A stretch of 64,000 nucleotides of DNA from Rhodanobacter sp. C05 (GTDB lineage: Bacteria; Pseudomonadota; Gammaproteobacteria; Xanthomonadales; Rhodanobacteraceae): assembly GCF_002001165.1 (NCBI RefSeq), contig NZ_MUNQ01000005.1:434001-498000 (forward strand). The letters are read 5' to 3'. How positions within the stretch are numbered: position 1 is the first letter of the stretch; each line of letters starts with the position of its first letter. A model generated the notes under the pieces. It did not search any database. It was not told the origin of the DNA and saw nothing but the letters and a program-made list of their open reading frames with translations. Positions 24,178-32,519 of this stretch are shown here, in pieces. A program made the position numbers and the translations under genes.

Positions 24178-25698
24178 ATGAGCACATCCTTCCGTCCACC
24201 CAACATGGCGCTCACCACGATCGGTCTGTCGCTGGCGACCTTCATGCAGGTGCTGGACACCACGATCGCCAACGTGTCGCTGCCGACGATCGCCGGCAAC
24301 CTCGGCGTGAGCGTGAACCAGAGCACCTGGGTGATCACCTCGTTCGCGGTGAGCATGGCGATCTCGCTGCCGCTCACCGGCTTCCTCACCCGCCGCTTCG
24401 GCGAGGTGAAGATGTTCATCTGGTCGACCCTGCTGTTCTCGATCGCCTCGTTCCTGTGCGGCATCGCGCAGAGCATGGGCATGCTGATCGTGTTCCGCGC
24501 GATCCAGGGTGCAGTGGCCGGCCCGATGTATCCGGTCACCCAGGCGCTGCTGATCTCGATCTATCCACCCGCGAAACGCGGCATGGCACTCGCCCTGCTG
24601 GCGATGGTCACGGTGGTGGCGCCGATCGCCGGGCCGATCCTCGGCGGCTGGATCACCGACAACTATTCATGGCCGTGGATCTTCTTCATCAACGTGCCGA
24701 TCGGCATCTTCGCCAGCATGGTGGTCGGCAACCAGATGAAGGGCCGCAACGATGTCACGCAGCGGCCGAAGATCGACTATGTCGGCCTGATCACCCTGAT
24801 CATCGGTGTGGGTGCGCTGCAGATCGTGCTGGACAAGGGCAATGACGAGGACTGGTTCAACTCCACCTTCATCGTCATCACCAGCATCGTCTCGGCAATC
24901 AGCATCGCGGTGTTCCTGATCTGGGAACTCACCGACAAGGATCCGATCGTCGACCTCAAGCTGCTGCGTCATCGCAACTTCCGTTACGGCACGATGGCGC
25001 TGGTGCTGGCATATGCGGCGTTCTTCGCGATCGGCCTGCTGCTGCCGCAGTGGCTGCAGCGCAATCTCGGTTATACCTCGACCTGGGCCGGCTTCGCCGC
25101 GGCCCCGCTCGGCGTCCTGCCCGTGCTGTTGACCGTGTTCGTGGGCAAATACGCGGCGCGTTTCGACCTGCGGATGGTGGCGTCGTTCTCGTTCATCGTG
25201 ATGGGCGCTACCTGCTTCATGCGCTCGGACTTCTTCCTTGACATCGACTACGCCCACGTTGCCCTGGTGCAGTTGCTGCAGGGTCTTGGCGTGGCGTTGT
25301 TCTTCATGCCGGTGACGACGATTCTGCTGTCCGACCTGAAGCCGAACGAGATCGCCGCCGGTGGTGGCCTGGCCACCTTCCTGCGCACGCTCGGCGCCAG
25401 CTTCTCGGCATCGCTGACCACCTTCATGTGGGAACACCGCGCGATCGTGCATCACGCTCAGCTGACCGAACACATCACGGTCTACGACCCGGCCACGCAG
25501 GCGACGATGAGCCAGCTCGGCGATTCGCAGACATCGGCCAGCCTGGTGAACCAGATGATCACCCAGCAGGGTTTCCAGATCTCGTTCAACGAGGTGTTCT
25601 ACATGCTGGGCTGGGTGTTCGTGCTGCTGATCTTCGTGGTGTGGCTGGCGCGGCCGCCGTTCACCGCGAAGGCAGCGGCAGCGTCCGGTGGGCATTGA
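24178..25698 (+). CDS. emrB: EmrB/QacA-family (DHA2) multidrug efflux permease
   Basis: The 506-residue inner-membrane proton antiporter has about 14 helices. DHA2 hallmarks are FMQVLDTTIANVSLPTIAGNLGVSVNQSTWVITSF at the N-terminus, motif A-like LTRRFGEVKMF, and motif C-like VTVVAPIAGPILGGWITDNYSWPWIFFINVPIG near residues 145-180. It pairs with the EmrA-type adaptor and OMF to form a tripartite pump for hydrophobic toxins. The ATG has no strong ribosome site. It is 162 bases from emrA, most of that being the repeat element, and is followed by a strong hairpin terminator. Confidence 0.92.
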   Translation: MSTSFRPPNMALTTIGLSLATFMQVLDTTIANVSLPTIAGNLGVSVNQSTWVITSFAVSMAISLPLTGFLTRRFGEVKMFIWSTLLFSIASFLCGIAQSMGMLIVFRAIQGAVAGPMYPVTQALLISIYPPAKRGMALALLAMVTVVAPIAGPILGGWITDNYSWPWIFFINVPIGIFASMVVGNQMKGRNDVTQRPKIDYVGLITLIIGVGALQIVLDKGNDEDWFNSTFIVITSIVSAISIAVFLIWELTDKDPIVDLKLLRHRNFRYGTMALVLAYAAFFAIGLLLPQWLQRNLGYTSTWAGFAAAPLGVLPVLLTVFVGKYAARFDLRMVASFSFIVMGATCFMRSDFFLDIDYAHVALVQLLQGLGVALFFMPVTTILLSDLKPNEIAAGGGLATFLRTLGASFSASLTTFMWEHRAIVHHAQLTEHITVYDPATQATMSQLGDSQTSASLVNQMITQQGFQISFNEVFYMLGWVFVLLIFVVWLARPPFTAKAAAASGGH

Positions 25699-25726
25699 GC
25701 AACGCGGGCGATCTCGTTACAGCATC

Positions 25727-25760
25727 ACGAAACCGGCGGGCCATGACCCGCCGGTTTCGT
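25727..25760. terminator. Bidirectional hairpin terminator between emrB and pagL
   Basis: ACGAAACCGGCGGG and its exact complement CCCGCCGGTTTCGT enclose a six-base loop. The run of A on the left arm and T on the right would give T-ended stems in both directions, and the genes on both sides converge on it. Confidence 0.75.
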
Positions 25761-25790
25761 GTCTGAAAGTCACATCCGTATAGCCAGCGG

Positions 25791-26318
25791 CTACAGATCG
25801 AAGCCCACACCCAGCAACGCCATGGTTTCACCACGGTTGGGGCTGTGCAGGTTGCCGTTGGAAATGTGGCGGATCTGCACGCTGAAACGCCGTCCCTGCC
25901 AGCCCAGCGTGCTGACGAATTCGTACGGAGAACTCAGTGCCTGCGTGCGCCCGGTGTGCAGGGCCGGCTGGAAACTGAAGAACAGCGATCGGTACCAGTC
26001 GCCCGGATCGCCATAGTGGATGCGTGCTCCGCCTGCCAGCAGCCAGATCTGGTCGCGCGTGCTGTAGCGGTTGCCGTCGTAGCGGGAGATGCCACGGCCA
26101 TCGATCCAGCCCAGCGAAACATCCGGCGACCAGCTGAAACGGCTGTTGCCAATGCGATGTTCGTCGAACACGCCTTCGACAAAAGCGGTGTCCACTGCAT
26201 AACTGTCCATGTAACTTCGGCCGCCCTGGATTTCCAGGCGAGTAGCCGCAGCAGGCAAGGCAAACGGAACAAGAGAAAAAGCGAGGACAACACGGAGAAG
26301 CTTGGCAGGCAAATGCAT
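25791..26318 (-). CDS. pagL: PagL-like lipid A 3-O-deacylase (acyloxyacyl hydrolase)
   Basis: The 175-residue outer-membrane enzyme is predicted to remove the 3-O acyl chain of lipid A. It has a signal peptide (to about residue 25) and an eight-stranded barrel-like pattern. The catalytic segment is RHISNGNLHSPNRGE, with His151, Ser153 and Glu164 matching the His-x-Ser and downstream Glu of PagL, though the last gap is one residue shorter than in the Pseudomonas enzyme. It ends in an aliphatic-aromatic strand (LLGVGFDL). It stands alone, convergent with emrB and sharing the hairpin at 25727-25760 as terminator. A related barrel of unknown activity is the alternative. Confidence 0.8.
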   Translation of the reverse strand: MHLPAKLLRVVLAFSLVPFALPAAATRLEIQGGRSYMDSYAVDTAFVEGVFDEHRIGNSRFSWSPDVSLGWIDGRGISRYDGNRYSTRDQIWLLAGGARIHYGDPGDWYRSLFFSFQPALHTGRTQALSSPYEFVSTLGWQGRRFSVQIRHISNGNLHSPNRGETMALLGVGFDL

Positions 26319-26483
26319 GGGGAGCCTATGGGGATAGGGGTGCGATGTATTTGTGTACCAAACAGTTTACTAAGCCTGTGTTGTGCTCAGGTGAAACACA
26401 TGGGCACCCAGGGTGAACGCTGTGTTTCGCCACGTGCCCCACGACATGCCTTGGAGCGAAGTGGCGTTGCATGGCACCGGCAC

Positions 26484-26510
26484 AAAAAACCCCGGCAGGT
26501 GCCGGGGCTT
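26484..26510 (-). terminator. Rho-independent terminator of the M16 peptidase pair
   Basis: On the minus strand GCCCCGGC, an ACCT loop and GCCGGGG are followed by six T residues, 24 bases beyond the stop of the second M16 gene. Confidence 0.85.
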
Positions 26511-26533
26511 TCCAGACAGGCGATGTCGCTGGT

Positions 26534-28039
26534 TTATCGCGCGGTGGTGACCGCCGATGTTGCAGCCGGCTGCAGAGTGGGACTGTCGAGGTCGAGCGCG
26601 TTCGATTGCAGCAACACCGCCTGTGGATGCGCCTTGCGAATCGCGTCGCCGAACTGTGCGGCGTCGCCGACCACCACCACCTTGCTGCCGGCGGCATCCA
26701 GATGCTTGTGTGCATACGCCTCGATCTGCTTCGGCGTGACGGCCTGTACCTGCGCGATGTACTTGCCGATCTCGTCCAGCTTCACACCATAAACCGCCAG
26801 TTCGCCGACCTGTTGGGCCAGTCCTGCGCTGGTCTCCAGGCTGCGACCGTAGCTGCCGATCAGGGTCGCCTTGCGTGCGGCCAGTTCCTGCGCATCCACC
26901 TTCGTCGTAGCAAGGCGGTTGAATTCGCCCAGCATCAATTCGACCACCTGCGGCGCCGACGGATTCTTGGTCTGCGCCGCGGCCAGCCACATGCCGGCAT
27001 CGCCCAGCGACTGCAGCCGGCTGGTGGCGCCATAGGAAAGCCCGCGCTTGATGCGGATCTCCTCGTTGAGGCGTGCCGAATACGAGCCACCCAGCACCGC
27101 ATTGGCCACCGTGCCGACGTAATAGTCGGCATCGTTGCGCGGTGGCGCGGCATGCGCGGCGACCACACCGGCCTGTCCGGCCCCGTGCTGATCGATCAGC
27201 AGGATCGCCGGCAAGTTGCTGGCACGCATGCCCGCGGGCCGGACCGGCAATGGCATGGCCGGTTTCGACCAACTGCCGAAGCTGGTCTGCGCCAGCTGTT
27301 GCGCCTGCGCCGGCGTGATGTCGCCGGTGAGCACCAGGATCGCGTTGTCCGGCCGGTACAACCGGTCGTGCAACTGCTGCACGTCGGCACGGCTGATCCG
27401 CGCGATCGAGGCCGGCGTGCCGCTGCGCGAATGCCCGTAGGCACCATCGCCGAACACGCCGCGTCCGGCAGCCAACGAGGCAAGCGACGTGGGCCGGCTC
27501 AACATCAGGCGCAGATCGTCGACCGCCTGTGCCTGCGCACGCTTGAGTTCGGCCGCGCCGAAATCCGGCTGGCGCACGACCGCGGCCAGCAGGCTCAAGG
27601 CCTGTGGCAGTTTCGGCGTGGTCACGGTGATGCCTACTGCGCTTTCGTCCCAGCCAGCCGCCGCGCCCAGCGAGCCGCCCAGCGTCTCGGCGGCGGCGGC
27701 GATCTGCGGCGCACTCTTGCCGGCGGCGCCCTTGGTCAGCAGGTTCGCGGTGAGGTCGGCCAGGCCGGCCAGCTGCGGCGGATCCATCTCGCCGCCACTG
27801 CGCAACACCAGTTGCGCGGTGACCAGCGGCAGGCCGGCGCGGCGCACACTGACGACCTGCAAGCCGTTCGCCAGCGTCTGCACGGACGGCGTGGGTATGG
27901 TCAGCACAGGCGCCGGACCGGGCGCCGGCGGCTCGGTCGGAAAAGCCGGCGCGATCGGCGAGGTCGCCAGCACCTGGCTGGCGGCGAACACGGCCGCCGT
28001 CAGGGCGGCCAGACGGAACAGCTTCATCGGACGATTCAT
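26534..28039 (-). CDS. M16-family peptidase homologue, non-catalytic subunit
   Basis: The 501-residue exported protein has a signal peptide (MKLFRLAALTAAVFAASQVLA) and the two-domain M16 fold, with domain starts TLANGLQVVSVRRAGLPLV and the second half near DADYYVGTVANAVLGG. The zinc motif HxxEH is missing: the equivalent region reads LAGLADLTANLLTKG. It still has the substrate-cleft text RIKRGLSYGATSRLQSLGDAG, typical of the R/Y-containing partner. Such genes pair with an active M16 subunit, as in YmxG-type heterodimers. The start overlaps the stop of the active gene (ATGA at 28036-28039), so the two are coupled. An alternative start is the Met at residue 5. Confidence 0.88.
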   Translation of the reverse strand: MNRPMKLFRLAALTAAVFAASQVLATSPIAPAFPTEPPAPGPAPVLTIPTPSVQTLANGLQVVSVRRAGLPLVTAQLVLRSGGEMDPPQLAGLADLTANLLTKGAAGKSAPQIAAAAETLGGSLGAAAGWDESAVGITVTTPKLPQALSLLAAVVRQPDFGAAELKRAQAQAVDDLRLMLSRPTSLASLAAGRGVFGDGAYGHSRSGTPASIARISRADVQQLHDRLYRPDNAILVLTGDITPAQAQQLAQTSFGSWSKPAMPLPVRPAGMRASNLPAILLIDQHGAGQAGVVAAHAAPPRNDADYYVGTVANAVLGGSYSARLNEEIRIKRGLSYGATSRLQSLGDAGMWLAAAQTKNPSAPQVVELMLGEFNRLATTKVDAQELAARKATLIGSYGRSLETSAGLAQQVGELAVYGVKLDEIGKYIAQVQAVTPKQIEAYAHKHLDAAGSKVVVVGDAAQFGDAIRKAHPQAVLLQSNALDLDSPTLQPAATSAVTTAR

Positions 28040-29424
28040 TTCGCTGCTCCCTTGCCGGCTACCGCCGTGCCCTTGGCAGCCTGCGGCAGGTAATCGATGG
28101 TGACGCTGTGTGCACCGGTGACGTATTTCTGCAGTACGCGGTGCACGTCCGCCTCGGTGACTTTCTGCAACGCGGCCAGATCGGTGTTGACGTGTTCGGC
28201 ACCGCCGTCGATCAGACTCGCCTGACCCAGTGCGAACGCAATGCCCTGCGCGGTCTGCCGCTGCCTGAGTTCGGCGGTCAGCAGCTGGGTCTTCACCTTG
28301 TCCAGTTCCGCCGCGGGAATCGGCTGGGTGGCCAGCCAGATGATTTCCTCGTTCAGCAGTTTCGCCGCCTCGGCCGGTTGATGCCCGCTGGCGAGAATCG
28401 CGTAGGCGGTGAACAGGCCAGGCCCGACCCGGCCATCCGCATCGGCGCCCACCTGCTGGGCCACCTGGTGGCGATACACCAGCGACTGGTACAGCCGCGA
28501 CGAATCACCCTGCGACAGCAGCGCGGCGGCGATCTGCAGCGGAATGATGTCCGCACTGTCGGATGCGGGCGGGATCAGCCAGGTGATCGCCACCGCAGGC
28601 AGCGGCGCGGTCTCGCTGGTGACGGTGTCGTGCTGGTTTTTCTTGCGCGCCGGCTCCTGCACCGTGACCTGCGGAATCGGCGTGGCTGGCTTCGCGATCC
28701 CGCCGAAATACTGGTCGACCCAGGCATCGAGCTGCTTCGGATCGAAATCGCCGGCAACGATCAAGGTGGCATTGTCTGGCCGGTAAAAGGTGTTGTGGAA
28801 GTCGATCACGTTCTGCAGCGAGGCCGCTTCCAGCTCCTCGATGCTGCCGATGGTCGGACGCTTGTACGGATGCACCGTGTACGAGTACGGATCGATCGCG
28901 TTGAACAGCTTGCCGTACGGATTGGCCAGCACGCTCTGGCGGTATTCCTCCTCCACCACGGCGCGCTCGGACTTGAAGTTCGGCTCGTCCACGTTGAGGT
29001 TGGACAGCCGCTCGGCCTCGGCCCACAACAAGGTCTGCAGGTAGTTGCTCGGCACGATCTCGAAATAGTTGGTGACGTCATCGCCGGTGGATGCGTTGTT
29101 GGCGCCACCGACGTCCTCGGTGAGCCGGTCCATCTGCTCGGCGTGCATGTGCTTGGTGCTCTTGAACATCAGGTGCTCGAACAGATGCGCGAAACCGGAG
29201 CGCCCCTGCGGATCGTCCTTGGAGCCGACGTGGTACCACATCTGCACCGCCACATTCGGGCTGGCGTGATCCTCTACGGTGAGCACCTGCAGACCGTTCG
29301 GCAGCGTGCGCTGATGGTACTGGATCGGTGGAATGTTCAGGTCTGTCGCGGCCAGCGGCGGCGAGAGCGCCGCAGCAGCGAACAAGGTGAGTGAGGCCAG
29401 CAACGCGGCCGGACGCAGACGCAT
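28036..29424 (-). CDS. M16-family zinc metallopeptidase, catalytic subunit
   Basis: The 462-residue exported protease has a signal peptide (LRPAALLASLTLFAAAALSPPLAA). The N-terminal catalytic domain includes the inverted zinc motif HLFEHLMF (His, Glu, His about residues 79-83) and the distal glutamate in ERAVVEEEYRQS. A C-terminal domain follows with SRLYQSLVYRHQVAQQVGADADGR. I prefer ATG 29424, with AAGGGG six bases upstream. The ATG at 29430 abuts the same motif, and longer starts add no signal sequence. It probably forms a periplasmic heterodimer with the next, non-catalytic M16 protein. Confidence 0.9.
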   Translation of the reverse strand: MRLRPAALLASLTLFAAAALSPPLAATDLNIPPIQYHQRTLPNGLQVLTVEDHASPNVAVQMWYHVGSKDDPQGRSGFAHLFEHLMFKSTKHMHAEQMDRLTEDVGGANNASTGDDVTNYFEIVPSNYLQTLLWAEAERLSNLNVDEPNFKSERAVVEEEYRQSVLANPYGKLFNAIDPYSYTVHPYKRPTIGSIEELEAASLQNVIDFHNTFYRPDNATLIVAGDFDPKQLDAWVDQYFGGIAKPATPIPQVTVQEPARKKNQHDTVTSETAPLPAVAITWLIPPASDSADIIPLQIAAALLSQGDSSRLYQSLVYRHQVAQQVGADADGRVGPGLFTAYAILASGHQPAEAAKLLNEEIIWLATQPIPAAELDKVKTQLLTAELRQRQTAQGIAFALGQASLIDGGAEHVNTDLAALQKVTEADVHRVLQKYVTGAHSVTIDYLPQAAKGTAVAGKGAAK

Positions 29425-29736
29425 GGTCATCCCCTTCTTCCCTTCGGGTGAAAGTCCAACCATAGCAAGTCGACCTGCCGCCGCGCCCGTGACTTCTGGC
29501 CCACATGGGCAAATACGTATCACTGGTTTTCGAGCAGATAAACGTAGCGACTCGATTCGAGCGATATGCAACCTGGCAATCTTCCGCCCATCCTCAGCAC
29601 CTGACTTGTGACTCCTTGTCGTGTGCGGGAATTTCCTGCTTGACGGTTCATCGCAGAGCGACCGAACATCCGTGCATATGCCCTGATTTGGGGTCTACTA
29701 CTAAGCGTTTGGCGCACATTTGCGGGAGTCGCAAAT
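29425..29736. other. Gene-free, lower-GC stretch at left edge of a probable foreign segment
   Basis: This stretch of roughly 310 bases has less GC than the flanking genes. I see no convincing gene. It should contain the M16 promoter on one strand and the start of the foreign cassette DNA on the other. A GTTTGGC near 29707 resembles an integron core but has no partner. Confidence 0.4.
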
Positions 29737-30123
29737 TTGAAGTTCATCTTCTACCTGGTTTTGGCTCTGTCGCTACCCGCGTCAGCCCATGCACGCAACG
29801 CCTCCTCTCATTTGACGCAAACTACAGCGTGTATGTTGAGGGTCTTGAAGGTGATGCCTGGTGTCAGCCAGGCGGTGTTGGGCGAGGCTAAAAGCAACGG
29901 GGCAACTCGTCCGTTCATCGAGTATCGCGCCGCGGAGGGTGCCCGCTGGAAACAGCCTACCCGTTTCACTCTCCAACAATCGAGCGGCAGTCACTTCTCG
30001 TTTATGGCTGTGTTACCCGGCTTAGTGACACCTGGCTCGGACGTCGACGCACACGTAACCAATGCTGTAGTTAAAAAATGGGAGACTCAGTGTGGCGCGG
30101 AAGCGAACGTACTATTCGAGTGA
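29737..30123 (+). CDS. Secreted protein of unknown function, probable integron cassette gene
   Basis: The 128-residue product has a signal peptide (MKFIFYLVLALSLPASAHA) and a small mature domain with two cysteines (TACML near residue 32 and TQCGAE near 119) that could form a disulfide. No family is recognised. The start is TTG 29737, with GGAG eight bases upstream. The base composition is visibly less GC-rich than neighbouring genes. It ends 39 bases before an attC-like hairpin (30163-30219), the usual position of a gene in an integron cassette. The call as a cassette gene is inference from that layout. Confidence 0.6.
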   Translation: MKFIFYLVLALSLPASAHARNASSHLTQTTACMLRVLKVMPGVSQAVLGEAKSNGATRPFIEYRAAEGARWKQPTRFTLQQSSGSHFSFMAVLPGLVTPGSDVDAHVTNAVVKKWETQCGAEANVLFE

Positions 30124-30162
30124 CATCGGCGGCCAATTTGACGTTGCCATTTTGCGCATCCT

Positions 30163-30219
30163 GCCTAGCAACTCGTTCAAGGCGGGCGGCTTCGCCGCCG
30201 CCTAACTCCAGCATCAGAC
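30163..30219 (+). other. Degenerate integron attC-like recombination site
   Basis: The 57-base element has the layout of a 59-base element. The left core is GCCTAGC (consensus RYYYAAC), followed by AACTCGTTCAAG, as in known attC sites. A GC stem with a TTC loop (GGCGGGCGGC/GCCGCCGCC) comes next, then CTAACTCCAGC and a right core ATCAGAC (consensus GTTRRRY, two mismatches). It lies between a secreted unknown and a GNAT gene. Both core sites are mutated, so it is probably no longer active. No integrase gene is in the window. Confidence 0.65.
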
Positions 30220-30223
30220 TCCC

Positions 30224-30712
30224 ATGTCAGATCCCATTACCCTCGTATCGGTAGAAAACCAAGAGCAAGCCGCAGCGGCGCGCGAACTGTTTCTTGAATA
30301 CGCCGCCGCGATCGGCGTGGATCTTGAGTACCAGGGATTCACGGCGGAGCTTGCGGCGTTGCCATCACCTTACGTTCCGCCTCATGGCGCCCTGCTCATC
30401 GCCAAGATCAACGACGAGATGGCAGGCTGCGTTGCCCTGCGCCGCATTGACGAGCAAACCGGCGAGATGAAGCGCTTGTATGTAAGGCCAGCGTTTCGCA
30501 GTTGGGGGCTTGGCCGACATCTCATTGATGAAGCCATCCAGGCTGCGCGCCGCGCTGGCTACACAGCGCTCCGATTGGATACGCTCCCCAGCATGGTGGC
30601 GGCGCAAGGACTGTATCGTTCGCTAGGTTTTTCCGAGATCCCTGCTTACAACAGCGCGCACTTACCCGGCACTCGCTTCTATGAGCTCAGGCTGGCCGCC
30701 GCGCCGGACTGA
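30224..30712 (+). CDS. GNAT-family N-acetyltransferase, probable cassette gene
   Basis: The 162-residue acetyl-CoA-dependent acyltransferase shows the GNAT core. LLIAKINDEMAGCVALRRID precedes strand four, motif A is MKRLYVRPAFRSWGLGRHLIDEAIQAARRAGY (acetyl-CoA pyrophosphate loop) and motif B includes LYRSLGFSEI. The substrate is unknown. GNAT genes are common in integron cassettes. ATG 30224 lies five bases after the attC-like site and has no strong ribosome site, also common for cassettes. Its last few codons (after FYELRL) seem to come from the DNA of the truncated gene that it abuts, so the original stop may have been lost at the junction. Confidence 0.85.
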   Translation: MSDPITLVSVENQEQAAAARELFLEYAAAIGVDLEYQGFTAELAALPSPYVPPHGALLIAKINDEMAGCVALRRIDEQTGEMKRLYVRPAFRSWGLGRHLIDEAIQAARRAGYTALRLDTLPSMVAAQGLYRSLGFSEIPAYNSAHLPGTRFYELRLAAAPD

Positions 30713-30891
30713 TCGACGAGTTGCATCTCGCCGTGCGGCCGGTGCTGATCAGCCGCAAAGAGCATCTGCTGCACAACATCGACCTGCGTGCACTGGACCA
30801 TGCCAGCATCCGCGATGGCCGTGGACTGACGCGAACGGCTACCATGCGATTCCGCCTTTCAGCACGCTCCACCACACTGCGCCGCACGTGA
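30703..30891 (+). pseudogene. 3' remnant of a RibD_C/dihydrofolate-reductase-family gene
   Basis: In the frame starting near 30703, one base off the GNAT frame, the DNA reads AGLIDELHLAVRPVLISRKEHL, then a segment containing IDLRALDHASIRD, and a stop at 30889-30891. This is the conserved C-terminal strand-helix of the RibD C-terminal (dihydrofolate-reductase-like) family. The first roughly 120-150 residues are absent, and the remnant is fused directly to the end of the GNAT gene. It has no start codon or ribosome site of its own and is not expected to be expressed as a protein. Confidence 0.65.
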
Positions 30892-30910
30892 CGGCGCCCA
30901 GGGACTTCAG

Positions 30911-32194
30911 ATGCAGCCCACTCCGCGCGGTTCGCTGTTCGCCAATCACAACTTCGCCCTGCTGTTCGGAGGCAGCACGATCTCGGCGATCGGCGACCAG
31001 TTCACCCTGGTGGCGTTGCCGTGGCTGGTGCTGAAGCTGACCAATGATCCTGCGGCGCTGGGCCTGGTGCTGGCCACGATGGCGCTGCCGCGCGCTGCCT
31101 TCATGCTGATCGGTGGTGCGGTGGTGGATCGCATGTCGCCGCGGCGAGTGCTGCTCGGTGCACGCGCGATCAATGCGCTGCTGGTCAGCCTGCTCGCCGT
31201 GCTGGTGCTGGCCGGTGCGATCCAGATGTGGATGATCTACGTGATCGCGTTGGGCGTCGGCCTGTCCACTGCGTTTACCTATCCGGCAGGTTCGGCGATC
31301 CTGCCGCAGCTGGTGGAACCGACGCAGCTGCAACCGGCCAATGCGCTGTTCATGGGCATGCGCCAGCTGAGCATGATCATCGGCCCGGTGCTGGCCGGCC
31401 TGGTGATCGGCACCGGTGCGCATGCGGTGCAGCCACAGGCCGTCGCCGACGCCAGCGGACTCGGGCTGGCCTTCGGCGTGGATGCGGTGAGCTTCCTGTT
31501 CTCGCTCGGCTCGCTGATGCTGGTGCGCATCCACAGCGACCACCACCCGAAGGCGCCGGAGGGCAGCGTGCTGGCCAACGTCGTCAGCGGCATCCGCAAT
31601 ATCTGGGCCGACCTGCCGTTGCGCGCTTTCATCCTCTACGCCGCGGTGGTGTCGGTGTTCGTCGGCGGCCCGATCCAGGTCGGCCTGCCGGTGCTGGCCG
31701 ATACCCGGCTGGATCTGGGGGCAGCCTCGCTGGGCATCCTGATGACTGCCAACGGCGTGGGAATGCTGCTGGGCAGTTTTCTTTCCGGCACAGCCAGCAA
31801 ACTGGTGCGCGGGCGGCTGGGCCTGATGGTGCTCGGCATCGACAGCCTCGCCGGACTGGCATTGGCCACGCTGGCGCTGGCTCACTCGACCTTCGGCGGT
31901 GCCGCGCTGCTGACCGCCACCGGCATGCTGGGCGGCATCGCGCAGATCGCCATCTTCAGCTGGATCCAGCGCCGTGTGGCACCGGAGATGATGGGCCGCA
32001 CGATGAGCGTGCTGATGTTCACCTTCATGGGTCTGGGCCCGCTGTCCGCGGCGATCGCCGGCAGCCTGTTGAAGGTGATCTCGCTGCCGGCGCTGTTCGT
32101 CGGCGCGGGACTGACGCTGACCGCGATCGCGCTCTGCTGCATGACGAGCCCGGCGCTGCGCAGTATTGGTGCGGCGCGTCCGGCGGAAGCGTGA
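30911..32194 (+). CDS. MFS exporter (EntS/DHA3-like)
   Basis: The 427-residue inner-membrane protein has about 12 helices and the DHA3/EntS-type layout. LFANHNFALLFGGSTISAIGDQFTLVALPWLVLKLT opens helix 1, and VDRMSPRRVLLGARAINA is the motif A loop. GMRQLSMIIGPVLAGLVIG is helix 5, and LTATGMLGGIAQIAIFSWIQRRV lies in the C-terminal half. Members export siderophores, macrolides or other hydrophobic compounds, and the substrate here is unknown. ATG 30911 is preceded by AGGGA about eight bases away. It lies just after the truncated RibD_C remnant and is followed by a repeat element. Confidence 0.85.
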   Translation: MQPTPRGSLFANHNFALLFGGSTISAIGDQFTLVALPWLVLKLTNDPAALGLVLATMALPRAAFMLIGGAVVDRMSPRRVLLGARAINALLVSLLAVLVLAGAIQMWMIYVIALGVGLSTAFTYPAGSAILPQLVEPTQLQPANALFMGMRQLSMIIGPVLAGLVIGTGAHAVQPQAVADASGLGLAFGVDAVSFLFSLGSLMLVRIHSDHHPKAPEGSVLANVVSGIRNIWADLPLRAFILYAAVVSVFVGGPIQVGLPVLADTRLDLGAASLGILMTANGVGMLLGSFLSGTASKLVRGRLGLMVLGIDSLAGLALATLALAHSTFGGAALLTATGMLGGIAQIAIFSWIQRRVAPEMMGRTMSVLMFTFMGLGPLSAAIAGSLLKVISLPALFVGAGLTLTAIALCCMTSPALRSIGAARPAEA

Positions 32195-32519
32195 AGAGGA
32201 TGACTGTTGCGCCATGCATCCGATCAGTGATGTAGAGAGACCGCAGTCGTTCCGGATGGTCTGAATAAGTTTTCTCGTCATCCCAGCGAAAGCCGGGATC
32301 CAGTGCCGTCGCAAGACACTAAGACGCTGGATTCCAGCTTTCGCTGGAATGACGAGTATTCGGGCCATCATTGGGAGCTGGACGACGACAAGTAATCGGG
32401 GTTGCCACATGACTGTCATCCGGGCTGCCTAGGGTGGACCCCATGACCTGCGCATCTCGTCTCTGCCGACGACGCCCCATCCGCTATCGTGCCAAAGGCT
32501 CTGGCCAAGGCAGCCGCTC
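32195..32519. other. Intergenic region with repeat element, no gene seen
   Basis: About 325 bases between the MFS exporter and the multicopper oxidase gene. It holds the inverted-repeat element at 32274-32356 and otherwise nothing I can identify. Any promoter for the oxidase should be in the last 100 bases, but I see no strong hexamers. Confidence 0.5.
32274..32356. repeat. Dispersed inverted-repeat element (REP/MITE-like), copy 2
   Basis: The arms CTCGTCATCCCAGCGAAAGC and GCTTTCGCTGGAATGACGAG are near-perfect complements, with inner GGGATCCAG/CTGGATTCC pairing. It is a variant of the element at 10497-10608. Confidence 0.75.

Noticed and set aside
26390..26436. GAAACACA...TGTGTTTC inverted repeat downstream of the M16 pair
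   Set aside because: Eight-base arms with a spacer of more than 20 bases. This is weak, and the strong terminator at 26484-26510 already explains the region.
29707..29713. Possible second attC core (GTTTGGC) before the first cassette gene
   Set aside because: It mismatches the core consensus, and there is no matching left core or stem within 120 bases upstream.
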